Assembly (NCBI GenBank): GCA_000999395.1
Contig: LCOM01000031.1
Location: forward strand, 1-20,018
Length of the DNA stretch: 20,018 nucleotides
Direction: 5' to 3'
From: Parcubacteria group bacterium GW2011_GWA2_47_7
GTDB taxonomy: Bacteria > Patescibacteriota > Minisyncoccia > Phycocordibacterales > UBA6899
The notes under the pieces were generated by a model that searched no databases, was not told where the DNA came from, and saw only the letters and a program-made list of their open reading frames with translations. Below, piece after piece: positions 7,355 through 15,700 of the stretch. The translations under genes were made by a program, and so were the position numbers. Position 1 is the stretch's first letter. Every line of letters starts with the position of its first letter.

Positions 7355-8683
7355 TTATTTCAATTTGGCGACAAGGTCGGAAATGAGAACGCGCTCCTGT
7401 GTACCAGTGTCGCGGTTCCTAAGGGTGACGGTGTCTTTGTATTCGGGCTTCTCTTCTCCGAGCGTATCAAAATCGATGGTCACACAGTACGGCGTTCCAA
7501 TCTCGTCCTGCCGACGATAGCGCTTGCCAATGTTGCCATTGTCATCAAAACTTACTCGTCCTAGTTTATTTTTGAGCATCGCATACACCTCACGCGCCTT
7601 CGCCACCAATTCAGGTTTATTCTTGAGAAGTGGAAAAACAGCTACGAGCGTAGGGGCAAGGGCAGAGTTGAACTTAAGGTATACGCGCTTCTCACCCCCC
7701 ATTTCATCTTCGGTATACGCCTCAGAAAGTACCGCGAGCATGGTGCGTCCGACACCCAAAGACGGCTCGATGACATGAGGAAGAAATTTTTCTTTTGTCT
7801 CTTCATCATAATATTCGAGATTTACCTTGCTCCCCTCCTGATGACTCTTGAGATCGAAGTCGGTGCGATACGCGAGTCCGTACAATTCCTTGCGTCCAAA
7901 TGGAAAATCATATTCAAAATCAATGGTGCGTTTCGAATAATGCGCGCGGTCGCCGTCTCCTACTTCAAGCTCATGCACGTGTGATTTGTCGATGCCGACA
8001 GCCTCAATAAATCTCCACATTTCCTTCCTCCAGAGCTCAAAATGTTCTTCCCAAGTTTTTGGATGCACAAAATACTCCACCTCCATTTGTTCCAATTCAC
8101 GTACGCGAAAGATAAAATCACGTGGGGCGATCTCGTTTCGGAACGCCTTCCCTATTTGCCCCAGACCAAATGGTAACTTCGGGTGAATGGAGTCGACGAC
8201 ATTTTTGTAGTTCACGAACATACCTCCGGCGGTCTCGGGGCGGAGATAAGTAATACTGCCCTCACCTTCAGTTGCGCCAATGTTCGTCTTGAACATCATA
8301 TTGAACTGGCGTTCCTCACCCAGAGTTCCCTGACACTCGGGGCACTTTGTTTTATCTGTTAGGAGATCGGCGCGAAACCGCTTTTTACACTTTGTGCATT
8401 CGACGAGCGGATCGGAAAAACCGCCGACATGTCCTGAGGCAATCCATGCATTTGGGTTCATGAGAATTGCCGCATCGATGCCATACATGTCCTCTCGGTC
8501 ATCGACGAACATCTTCCACCACAAATTTTCGATATTCTTCTTGAGCGCCACGCCGAGCGGACCATAATCCCAAGTACCAGCGAGACCACCATAAATCTCA
8601 GAGCCCTGATAGACAAAACCGCGACGCTTGCAGAGCGCGATGATTGCTTCCATTTTCTCATTTGTCTCTTTCTTTTCTGCCAT
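7355..8683 (-). CDS. glyS: Glycyl-tRNA synthetase, homodimeric (alpha2) class II type
   Basis: A 442-aa class IIa synthetase charging tRNA-Gly; it is the single-chain alpha2 form, not the E. coli two-subunit form. Visible are the N-terminal FVYQGSEIYGGLAGTWDYGP block, a zinc-like Cys4 site (C96, C99, C114, C117), motif 2 FRNEIAPRDFIFRVRELE (181-198), motif 3 PHVIEPSLGVGRTMLAVL (302-319), and a C-terminal anticodon-binding domain (about 340-442). ATG 8683 lies 8 nt after a -10-like TAGGAT with a -35 TTGTCG at 17 nt, implying a very short leader. It follows the surface-protein gene by 26 nt and is closed by a terminator. Confidence 0.95.
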   Translation of the reverse strand: MAEKKETNEKMEAIIALCKRRGFVYQGSEIYGGLAGTWDYGPLGVALKKNIENLWWKMFVDDREDMYGIDAAILMNPNAWIASGHVGGFSDPLVECTKCKKRFRADLLTDKTKCPECQGTLGEERQFNMMFKTNIGATEGEGSITYLRPETAGGMFVNYKNVVDSIHPKLPFGLGQIGKAFRNEIAPRDFIFRVRELEQMEVEYFVHPKTWEEHFELWRKEMWRFIEAVGIDKSHVHELEVGDGDRAHYSKRTIDFEYDFPFGRKELYGLAYRTDFDLKSHQEGSKVNLEYYDEETKEKFLPHVIEPSLGVGRTMLAVLSEAYTEDEMGGEKRVYLKFNSALAPTLVAVFPLLKNKPELVAKAREVYAMLKNKLGRVSFDDNGNIGKRYRRQDEIGTPYCVTIDFDTLGEEKPEYKDTVTLRNRDTGTQERVLISDLVAKLK

Positions 8684-8691
8684 AGATTTGT

Positions 8692-8720
8692 ATCCTACAC
8701 GAGCAAGTGTTACTCGACAA
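8692..8720 (-). promoter_or_regulatory. Putative near-leaderless promoter of glyS
   Basis: The minus strand shows TTGTCG, a 17-nt spacer, then TAGGAT, ending 8 nt before the ATG at 8683. Both boxes match consensus at 4 of 6 positions. The layout and the AATCTATGG around the start resemble the rpsF promoter. Confidence 0.5.
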
Positions 8721-10644
8721 CCAAGCCGTCTTCCCGCGAAGCCTTGGGGTCCGTCGAGATATCGGTCTGGATAGATGGTGCGGTCTTCGTGACTTCCGTA
8801 TTAGTGAATGAATCAAGAGCGTTTAATCGTATATCCGTCAGGAGCGCCGGATTCTTATTGACCTGAGACAAACTAGGGAGCAAAACGACCTGAAATGCAA
8901 CTTCGCGCGGAGGAGTGACAATGCCTGTTCCCGCAGGAATATCCCCAACGCTCCAGATTACCTCGTTCGTATTTTTATTATATGAGATAAGTTCTTTGGA
9001 TGGATAGACAGAACCGTACCACTTTACATACGACGGGAGAATACCGCGTACGCGTGCATTCGCCATATTGTTCGACGTGTTCACAATACTCCAAATCATC
9101 GTATAGGTTGTTTCTTGTTCTACCCTAGGTGGGATGGGGCCCGAATTTGCCAAAGGACCGACAAAATAAACTCCACGTGCAACAAATTGGATCTCGGAGG
9201 CAATACGTACTGTTTGCGCCATAACCGTCTTAATCTCCTCAGGTACTTTGGAAGGGTCATCTGAAAAACGCTTGCCTCTTACGGTCACTTCGGCAGTCAC
9301 TTCCGGGTTACTCATCGCACTAGTCCCAGATACAGCGGGGAGTGGCATGAAAGAAAAGCCCACAGAACCACTTTGGCCTGATCCTAGAACAGAAAGTTGT
9401 GGATTGCCACGCACGTCCCAAAAAATAGTGTCATCGATTGATCGATAAAAACCACCTGACCCCGCCTGAATAGACATGCGATCCATGGCAGCACCAAACA
9501 GTCGGACTTCAATCTCCGCATTCACAATACTTGTCGGCAGGTTGTTTTTCCACTCTACGACACCTTCGATGCGTTGCCCAAACATCGCAGTTGCATCACC
9601 GGCGGGCTTGCCGTTTATCGAAAGGGTGATACCAATGAAGGGACGCTTCACGACAATTTCTGATGATGCCCTTCCGTAGAGAGTAGAAATATCACGCTCA
9701 TTTTTATCATCACCAACACCAATACTGGTCTGAAATACCCGCTGTTGAGTATCAGCTCCCTCAAGAATGCCATGAATGACCACAGAGAACTTATCTGCGG
9801 GCTTCAGCGAATCGACGCGCCAAATATTATTACCATATGCAGGTTTCGGGTCGGCATCAGAGAAAGTAAAACCCTGCGGATACTCTATTTTGACAAGGAT
9901 ATCGCGAAGCGGAATCACCGTGTTCGAGACTGCGGATAGCGTTAGCTCAAGCTGCTGTCCAGCATTTACCTCCTTGAGTGTATTTACCACCAAATTGATT
10001 GGTGACGCAAGGAGCCGCAACGGACGCGCACCGCCTTTCGTTAGCAAGGAGTTAACACCCTCGAACCGATACTCGAGCACCGCACGAATTTCTTTTTCTT
10101 CATTTTCCTCTCCAAGAAAGATCGCGCTTCCGTTAAATTCGACGGATTCATTTGGCTGAATCGTACCAAGCACTTTTTTTTGTTCATGAAGGTCTTTGCT
10201 CGGATTTTCACTTTCACGGGTACCAGACGGATAAATCAATGATAGATTTGAGTACTCGAGTCCGCAGCGATTTTGGTTGGCAATATGTACCACGATACTC
10301 GCAGGAATTCCTGGAGTAACACCAATGGGAGTTTCAAATGTGAGCAATATGTTTTTATCGGAACAAAGACGGAGCGGATCAAAATATTGATAGAGAAGAA
10401 AACCTCCTGATGCGAACGATGTGAGCACGGCGAGAACAACAAGAATCTTCAAAAATGCATCAACATGTGACTTGTGCGGAGCCTCTTTTCGTCCAGTAAT
10501 AATCTCCGTATCTCCCCAATTATTTTCAACATTTATTTCTGATGGCGAGAGGTCATCATATTTTTCGGACCCAGCAGTCTCTCCGGGCTTGTATAGTCCG
10601 CGCTTTAATCGTTCAAGGCGACTCTTGTCGTATTCAGTATCCAT
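8710..10644 (-). CDS. Large single-pass membrane-anchored surface protein of unknown function
   Basis: A 644-aa protein. Residues 1-60 are charged and probably cytoplasmic, a single transmembrane helix spans about 64-86 (FLKILVVLAVLTSFASG), and about 550 residues are predicted outside the cell. The outer part is beta-rich with repeated patterns such as 'LTLSAVSNTVIPLRDILVKIEYPQGF', 'WRVDSL.PADKFSVVI' and 'TMIWSIVNTSN...ARVRGILPSYV', reminiscent of Ig-like/DUF11-type repeats in surface proteins. Only two or three such modules can be guessed by eye. No enzymatic motif was recognised. It lies between recO and glyS. The start at ATG 10644 has only GGG directly upstream, no SD; a leader of about 125 nt carries an inverted repeat ending 2 nt from the start codon. 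Confidence 0.85.
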   Translation of the reverse strand: MDTEYDKSRLERLKRGLYKPGETAGSEKYDDLSPSEINVENNWGDTEIITGRKEAPHKSHVDAFLKILVVLAVLTSFASGGFLLYQYFDPLRLCSDKNILLTFETPIGVTPGIPASIVVHIANQNRCGLEYSNLSLIYPSGTRESENPSKDLHEQKKVLGTIQPNESVEFNGSAIFLGEENEEKEIRAVLEYRFEGVNSLLTKGGARPLRLLASPINLVVNTLKEVNAGQQLELTLSAVSNTVIPLRDILVKIEYPQGFTFSDADPKPAYGNNIWRVDSLKPADKFSVVIHGILEGADTQQRVFQTSIGVGDDKNERDISTLYGRASSEIVVKRPFIGITLSINGKPAGDATAMFGQRIEGVVEWKNNLPTSIVNAEIEVRLFGAAMDRMSIQAGSGGFYRSIDDTIFWDVRGNPQLSVLGSGQSGSVGFSFMPLPAVSGTSAMSNPEVTAEVTVRGKRFSDDPSKVPEEIKTVMAQTVRIASEIQFVARGVYFVGPLANSGPIPPRVEQETTYTMIWSIVNTSNNMANARVRGILPSYVKWYGSVYPSKELISYNKNTNEVIWSVGDIPAGTGIVTPPREVAFQVVLLPSLSQVNKNPALLTDIRLNALDSFTNTEVTKTAPSIQTDISTDPKASREDGLVVE

Positions 10645-10646
10645 CC

Positions 10647-10760
10647 CATTAGAAGTAGGGCACGGACAAAAAAGTCCCTTGACCCACTCGATTATTGCTC
10701 GTAATTTTTGACATCTTTATTGAGAATATACTTTGCATAACGCCCCCACAACTTCTAATG
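10647..10760 (-). promoter_or_regulatory. Long-range hairpin in the leader of the surface-protein gene
   Basis: A perfect 10-bp inverted repeat (CATTAGAAGT at 10647-10656, ACTTCTAATG at 10751-10760) encloses about 94 nt. Adjacent GGG and CCC tracts could extend pairing. Inside is a small hairpin GGAC-T6-GTCC. One arm ends 2 nt from the ATG at 10644, so folding could control ribosome access. Confidence 0.5.
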
Positions 10761-10777
10761 AAATCCATGCTCTGATA

Positions 10778-10807
10778 ATTGTACCATGCATACCGCATGA
10801 TTTTGAA
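10778..10807 (-). promoter_or_regulatory. Promoter of the surface-protein gene
   Basis: The minus strand has an extended -10 TGGTACAAT (hexamer 10778-10783) and -35-like TTCAAA (10802-10807) at an 18-nt spacer. Transcription would start near 10771, giving a leader of about 127 nt. Confidence 0.6.
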
Positions 10808-10823
10808 GAGCCCGATATGCCTG

Positions 10824-11411
10824 CTATAGCTGCGTTGAATCGAGCGCCCTATTTACTCCCGCGACGATGGCACTCCGGTGCGGGCGAATTTTTGCGAGAT
10901 CATCTTCGGTAAAAGTACATCCGGCAAACGCGAGGGAAAGCTCTTTTTGCTCTCCCCAATAGCCAAGCGCATCGAGAAGCCGTACGACAAGAAGGAGCTC
11001 TGCGTCTTTCAGTGATTCTCTGTCGAATAATGTCGATATAAGCGTCAATCCGTTCAAAAAATCATCAAACAGCACTTCGTGCTGTTCCTCGCCCTGGATG
11101 AGTCTTCGCGCAAGACGCAAATGCTCGGCCGCGACGCGCCTCCTCCCTGCATGGGACCACAATTCACGAAATGATGAGATTGGTGTCGCAGAAATAAGTT
11201 TCCATCCATATTTTCCGCGAATGAGATCAATCTGCGCATGCGAGAACAACTGAAGCGCGTAACGTAATCGCGAGCGCGCTTCGCGAATACTCCGCGCATG
11301 CGCGACGACAAGTCCAAGCTCGCGAGTGTAACAGTAAAGGAGTCGGTCCCCCTCACCCGATGGACGGGCACCCAATATAATAGCTTCCGTATGATAGATA
11401 TGATGACTCAC
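10824..11411 (-). CDS. recO: DNA repair protein RecO (short form)
   Basis: A 195-aa RecO. It acts in the RecFOR pathway, helping load RecA onto SSB-coated DNA, and would bind the SSB encoded in this window. The N-terminal OB fold (about 1-80) shows IYHTEAIILGARPSGEGDRL and the basic RSIREARSRLRYALQLFSHA segment. The C-terminal helical domain has VVRLLDALGYWGEQ. It is shorter than E. coli RecO (about 242 aa) and lacks the Cys4 zinc site seen in some homologues. The start is a GTG at 11411, exactly 6 nt after a consensus extended -10, so the mRNA is probably leaderless. No terminator follows before the next promoter. Confidence 0.9.
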   Translation of the reverse strand: MSHHIYHTEAIILGARPSGEGDRLLYCYTRELGLVVAHARSIREARSRLRYALQLFSHAQIDLIRGKYGWKLISATPISSFRELWSHAGRRRVAAEHLRLARRLIQGEEQHEVLFDDFLNGLTLISTLFDRESLKDAELLLVVRLLDALGYWGEQKELSLAFAGCTFTEDDLAKIRPHRSAIVAGVNRALDSTQL

Positions 11412-11417
11412 TGAAGG

Positions 11418-11426
11418 ATTATAGCA
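11418..11426 (-). promoter_or_regulatory. Extended -10 promoter of recO, leaderless type
   Basis: The minus strand reads TGCTATAAT (consensus hexamer at 11418-11423) exactly 6 nt before the GTG at 11411. No convincing -35 at 16-18 nt; the extended -10 probably suffices. Confidence 0.75.
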
Positions 11427-11498
11427 TTCTTCACTGCTTCATATTTTCAATATCCACTCTGGTGTATCAGTGTTTTTTGTGCTCCACGGTGGGTTTTG

Positions 11499-11699
11499 CA
11501 CCACAAGAGTACTTCCAATTTCATATTCCCTGTGGTCATTGAAATTTTGGTCGTCCCGACTTCTCGAGAGACACGGTTAATTTTCTGCTGAAAATTTCCT
11601 GTTCACCACAAAGAGTACTTCCAATCTCTATCTCGCTTCGCTTGAAGAGATTTTGGTCGCTCGGCCCGTCGGCCTTGCAAAAGTCTCTCGAAAAGTGGG
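11499..11699. repeat. Structured intergenic repeat, copy 2 (two hairpin units)
   Basis: The gap 11412-11915 contains no convincing gene. Unit C (11499-11553) and unit D (11604-11659) share the CACCAC..GAGTACTTCCAA start and TTTTGGTCG end of copy 1. Their stems are AATTTCA/TGAAATT (11517-11523 with 11540-11546) and AATCTCT/AGAGATT (11623-11629 with 11646-11652), again different sequences with pairing kept. Arms CCCGACTTCTCGAGAGAC (11555-11572) and its near-complement at 11683-11699 enclose unit D. It sits between the terminator of the hypothetical gene and the recO promoter, the same context as copy 1. The stretch 11735-11850 shows nothing recognisable beyond AT-rich sequence and a weak palindrome (11814-11827). 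Confidence 0.75.
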
Positions 11700-11848
11700 A
11701 CATGGGGTTTTGTCGGAACAATTGCGTTTATCATTTCTTTTAAATTAAATTTCACACCTGCAAAGGAAGTGCGAAGGTAGTATATAAGTATTCACCAAAA
11801 AGCGCTGAGCGTTGAATTTCCAAATTCTACACAACTACTTTAGTCACA

Positions 11849-11890
11849 CAAAATAAAAAGCCCCACGCCGTACTTACATACGTGCGCGGG
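11849..11890 (-). terminator. Intrinsic terminator of the 192-aa hypothetical gene
   Basis: On the minus strand, CCCGCGC-A-CGTA pairs with TACG-GCGTGGG (one bulged A, one G-T) around a 6-nt loop, followed by CTTTTTATTTT. It lies 25 nt after the stop codon. Confidence 0.85.
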
Positions 11891-11915
11891 ACAAAGATAA
11901 AAAAAAACGAAGTGC

Positions 11916-12494
11916 TCAGGCTTGTGGAGCCAAAAACGCGAAGCCATCCTCACGACCCCACCCCGCGTCGGGGCGGCCGCGGCACGCACACACCCTACGA
12001 CCACCTTCGTCGCGGTTCACGCCGAGGAGACGCAAGTCCCGATCAGAATCGAGAACCGGGTCGTGCGCTGCTTCCCTGCGAATCGTCGAGGTCACGCGGT
12101 TGTCATCCGAGAACTCGTCACCCATGATGATGGGAATGCGGTACGTAACACCTGTGGTCGGGGTGAATTCGGCACAACGTGCAATACCCTTGGCATAGCG
12201 GGTCGGACGATACTTTTCCTCCCACGCGCGAATGAAATCTTCGGCGGTGCGACCGTCAGTGGTGGCGACAACATGAGTGACACCATCCACGACCTCGATG
12301 GAGGAGTGGGTGGTGGGGCGTACATCGAGACCAAGAAGCCTCAGGATTGCAGGCATGCTACTGAAGTCTGCCTTGGGGTTGAGCACTGCGGCAATGATGC
12401 CACTGCCGAGTGCGAGTTGGGTGCTTTCGGATGTTGCGCCCTGCTCATCTCCCGTTTCAATTATTTTCTTCACTTGACCTGAGGTCATGCTCAT
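11916..12494 (-). CDS. Conserved-looking hypothetical protein, 192 aa
   Basis: No family was recognised with confidence. It is a soluble protein without membrane segments. The start MSMTSGQVKKIIETGDEQ suggests a helix, and the middle (ILRLLGLDVRPTT and TTDGRTAEDFIRAWEEKYRP) looks like a mixed alpha/beta domain. It continues with GITYRIPII-like strands (TGVTYRIPIIMGDEF) and ends DGFAFLAPQA. The last third is G+C- and Arg-rich (GGRRVCACRGRPDAGWGRED). ATG 12494 is supported by GGAG (12501-12504) 6 nt upstream. It is a single-gene unit with a consensus promoter, a 210-nt leader containing a very large hairpin, and its own terminator. That is an unusual regulatory investment in this window. Confidence 0.75.
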   Translation of the reverse strand: MSMTSGQVKKIIETGDEQGATSESTQLALGSGIIAAVLNPKADFSSMPAILRLLGLDVRPTTHSSIEVVDGVTHVVATTDGRTAEDFIRAWEEKYRPTRYAKGIARCAEFTPTTGVTYRIPIIMGDEFSDDNRVTSTIRREAAHDPVLDSDRDLRLLGVNRDEGGRRVCACRGRPDAGWGREDGFAFLAPQA

Positions 12495-12500
12495 GTGATT

Positions 12501-12504
12501 CTCC
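12501..12504 (-). promoter_or_regulatory. Shine-Dalgarno site deciding the start of the 192-aa gene
   Basis: GGAG on the minus strand, 6 nt before ATG 12494; it favours this start over the ATG two codons downstream (12488). Confidence 0.65.
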
Positions 12505-12561
12505 AGTATGAACGCCGTCTCTTACGAGGGGCATATGCTCTTGACCTTACCGAAATGGTTA

Positions 12562-12678
12562 CGCCAGAGCAGAAAAGATCTCATCCACAAAAGACGGACA
12601 ACCTCTCTAAGGTCTCACCTCTCAAAGCCAAGGAGAGACCTTAGTCCGTCTTTAGATGGGGCACTTTCTGCTCTGGCG
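12562..12678 (-). ncRNA. Large nested hairpin in the leader of the 192-aa gene
   Basis: Three nested perfect stems: CGCCAGAGCAGAAA (12562-12575 with 12665-12678, 14 bp), AAAGACGGAC (12590-12599 with 12644-12653, 10 bp) and CTAAGGTCTC (12607-12616 with 12635-12644, 10 bp; G12644 can pair in only one of the last two stems). A CATC/GATG helix can bridge the first internal loop. It would be transcribed from the promoter at 12711-12739. It has no T-run, so it is not a simple terminator. It could be a cis-regulatory leader, an RNase III substrate, a stable small RNA, or a palindromic mobile element. It matches no riboswitch class I recognise. Confidence 0.65.
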
Positions 12679-12710
12679 AACACGGAAACACTCAATGAAC
12701 TTACCGTTAA

Positions 12711-12739
12711 ATTATAACATAAATATACAAACAATGCAA
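12711..12739 (-). promoter_or_regulatory. Promoter with consensus extended -10 for the hairpin leader and 192-aa gene
   Basis: On the minus strand, TGTTATAAT (hexamer 12711-12716) and -35-like TTGCAT (12734-12739) with a 17-nt spacer. Predicted start near 12704, about 26 nt before the large hairpin and 210 nt before the ATG. Confidence 0.75.
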
Positions 12740-12770
12740 GTTTTTGTGCGTTCAAAATACGGCCTCAATA

Positions 12771-15700
12771 CTAGACTTTTGCAACAGTGAGTTCGGTGCC
12801 AATACTAAAACGATCAGCGCCGATAACACCGACGGCCTCATCGCGATACTTTTCAAGGAGAGCGAGTTGGTCCCCTGTTGCAGTCACTGTGATGCGATCG
12901 GCAGGATTGAGGCCTGCTTTCTTGCGCATGTCCTGAATAGTACGGATAAGGTCGCGGAGTTGACCCTCTTCTTTAAGCTCTGGAGTTATGGTCGTATCAA
13001 TCTCTACTTCTTTCCCAATCACCACCTCTTTCACATTGACTTCGTCGGCCACAATATCACGCAGCGCATCAGATAATTTGGTGACGGTAAGTTTCGCAAG
13101 CGGCTGACGTACTTTGATACCTGCCTTTGCACGCGCCTCAAGCGCGATCGTGACGATGCGACGCGCTTCCCCCATTTCTTCAAGTATCGTATGAGGCGAC
13201 ACGGCCATTTCGGGCCACGACTCAAGATGAACACTTTCTTTCTTATTTTCTACGTTCAGACGTTGATAGAGATCTTCGGAAAGGAACGGCATGAACGGGG
13301 CCAAGAGCTTGTACGTCTGAAGCAGTATCCAACCGGTGGTCTCTATTGCCGCCACACGATCAACCGCATCATCGGACTTAAACCGATTGCGGGAGCGGCG
13401 CACATACCAGGTCGAAAGGTCATCAAGAAACGGCATGATGGGACGTGTCGCGCGATCGAGCTCGTGAGTATCAAGATGATGTGTCACTTCCGCATGCGTC
13501 TCCTGGAAACGAGCCACAATCCACTTATCAAGAATATTTTTCCGCTCGCCAATGTCTCTCGGCACAAGGAGGTCGCCTGCATACAATTCATAAAAAGAGC
13601 GAACATTATCGAGGCGCAATGTCACCTTTTTATATATCTCATCCACGCCACTTGTGACAAATCGTAGCTCCTCACCTCGCACCACCGGAGAATTCACCAT
13701 GTAATAACGGATGGCGTCCGCTCCGTACTTCGTGGCCATTTCCATGGGGTCAGGGAAATTATTCTTTGATTTCGACATCTTTGTGCCGTCTTCAGCGAGA
13801 ATAAGACCGGTCGTAATAACACTCCTAAACGCAGCACGATCAAACAAACCGACCGACAAAATAAGCATGGTATAAAACCAGCCGCGTGTTTGGTCGACGG
13901 CTTCAGCGATAAAGTCTGCGGGGAAATTTTTTACGAATCTTTTTCCGTCCGGAGTCGTCTCGTCACCCATATAATGGAATTTCGCAAAAGGCATCGAGCC
14001 AGACTCGAACCAACAGTCAAAGACTTCCGGGATACGCGACATCGTTCCAAGCTCGCATGTGCAATGGTAGGTTGTGTTATCGACAAAAGGTCGGTGGAAA
14101 TCAAGCTCATAGCGTTCGTTGTGCGGGATGGCAATGAAGTCGAGCTTGCGGACTTCAGCATAATCAATATAGTCATCCCCGCCCTCGGTACGCATCCATG
14201 CGGCCTCTTCGTTTGTGGCACCACGAGACACTGATTCGAGCATCCACGTACCATATTCATGCGTTACAATAAGGATATTTTTTCCAGTATATTTGGCATC
14301 CAACTCATACAAGAGCTCTCCGACTCGCGTTTTCATTTGTTCAAGAGTTTCACCATTCGGGCTTGATTTGCTGAATTTTTCAAGCGTAGAAGTAAAGTAG
14401 GCTCGGTATTCCTCAATATTAGACCCATTAAAATCGCCGGTATTCACTTCGGCAATACGCGCATCAAAAATAACTTGATCCGAATTAAGTCCGAGTGTGT
14501 CCGCAACGATTGCCGTCGTTTCCTTTGTGCGAAGTACTGGTGACGCAATGATAAGGTCGATGCCCTTCCCCTTGAGTGCATTTGCAGAGGCCTTGACCTG
14601 CGCTAGGCCTTTTTCGGTAAGATGATATTCATCCTCGACTTTGTAGCTCACGATATTGCGCGCGTTCGACTCACATTCCCCGTGCCGCATCATGTGGTAG
14701 ACATTGGTACTCTTCGTTTTTTCTCTCAACTCCGCAATCGAACCCAACGCCTCTACTTTGCCACATTTGTTGCACTTCCATATCGGAAGCGGTGCACCCC
14801 AGTAGCGTGTACGTGATATCGCCCAGTCACGCGCACCTTCGAGCCACTTACCGAATCGCCCGTCTCGAATATTTTCGGGGACCCAAGTGATCTCTCGATT
14901 CTCTTCGATAAGCCGAGGCTTGAGTGCGACAACATCCACGAACCACGATGACGCGGCATAGTTGAGGAGTGGAGTATCACAGCGCCAGCAATGCGGATAA
15001 CTGTGCTCGATTTTTTCCTTTTCAAAAAGCAAACCCCTTGCTGCGAGTACCTTGATAACGGCGACATCGGTCGAGGTATGATCATCTTTTGGTTTCGCCT
15101 GAAGTCCCGCAAAATCAGTCACCTCGGGATTAATCCGTCCATCGAGCGCGACGTGCTGAATGAAGGGTAATTTTTCCTTCTTCCCCAAATCAAGATCCTC
15201 CTCACCGAACGCCGGGGCCTCGTGTACCACGCCCGTGCCGCTTTCTATCGTGACAAAATCCGCGGCAACCACCTTCCATCCATTCTCACGATTCACGAGC
15301 GCGGGATCATTCGCGTAGTAATCAAACAAGGGTTTGTATGCAAGACCGACGAGTGACTTCCCCGTTCTTTCACCAACAACCTCATGTTCCTTGTCCTTGA
15401 AGACACGCGAAACAAGATCTTTCGCAATAACGTAACGCTTCCCATTATGGAGTACAATCGCATAAACAAAATTTGCATTTACGGCCACCGCAACATTTCC
15501 GGGGAGTGTCCATGGGGTTGTCGTCCATGCCAAGAGGTGTGTCCCAGGCTCACTCGCTAATTCAAATGTCACATATACCGAAATATCTTTGATATCCTTA
15601 TACCCCTGTGCGACTTCCGAGGAAGCGAGCGTCGTCCCGCACCTTGGACAAATATGCATCGACTTGAATCCCTCATAAATAAGTTTTTTGTCATAGAGTG

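Noticed and set aside
10679..10707. TTGACC-17-TAATTT on the plus strand resembling a promoter
   Set aside because: No plus-strand gene follows, and the site lies in the leader of the minus-strand surface-protein gene.
11536..11721. 61-aa minus-strand frame (MFRQNPMSHFSRDF...)
   Set aside because: It is made of the repeat hairpin arms and has no SD or promoter at the right distance; the repeat structure explains the sequence better.
11922..12482. 186-aa plus-strand open frame
   Set aside because: It is antisense to the 192-aa minus-strand gene, which has a promoter, SD and terminator; the plus-strand protein is Cys/His-rich without a recognisable pattern.
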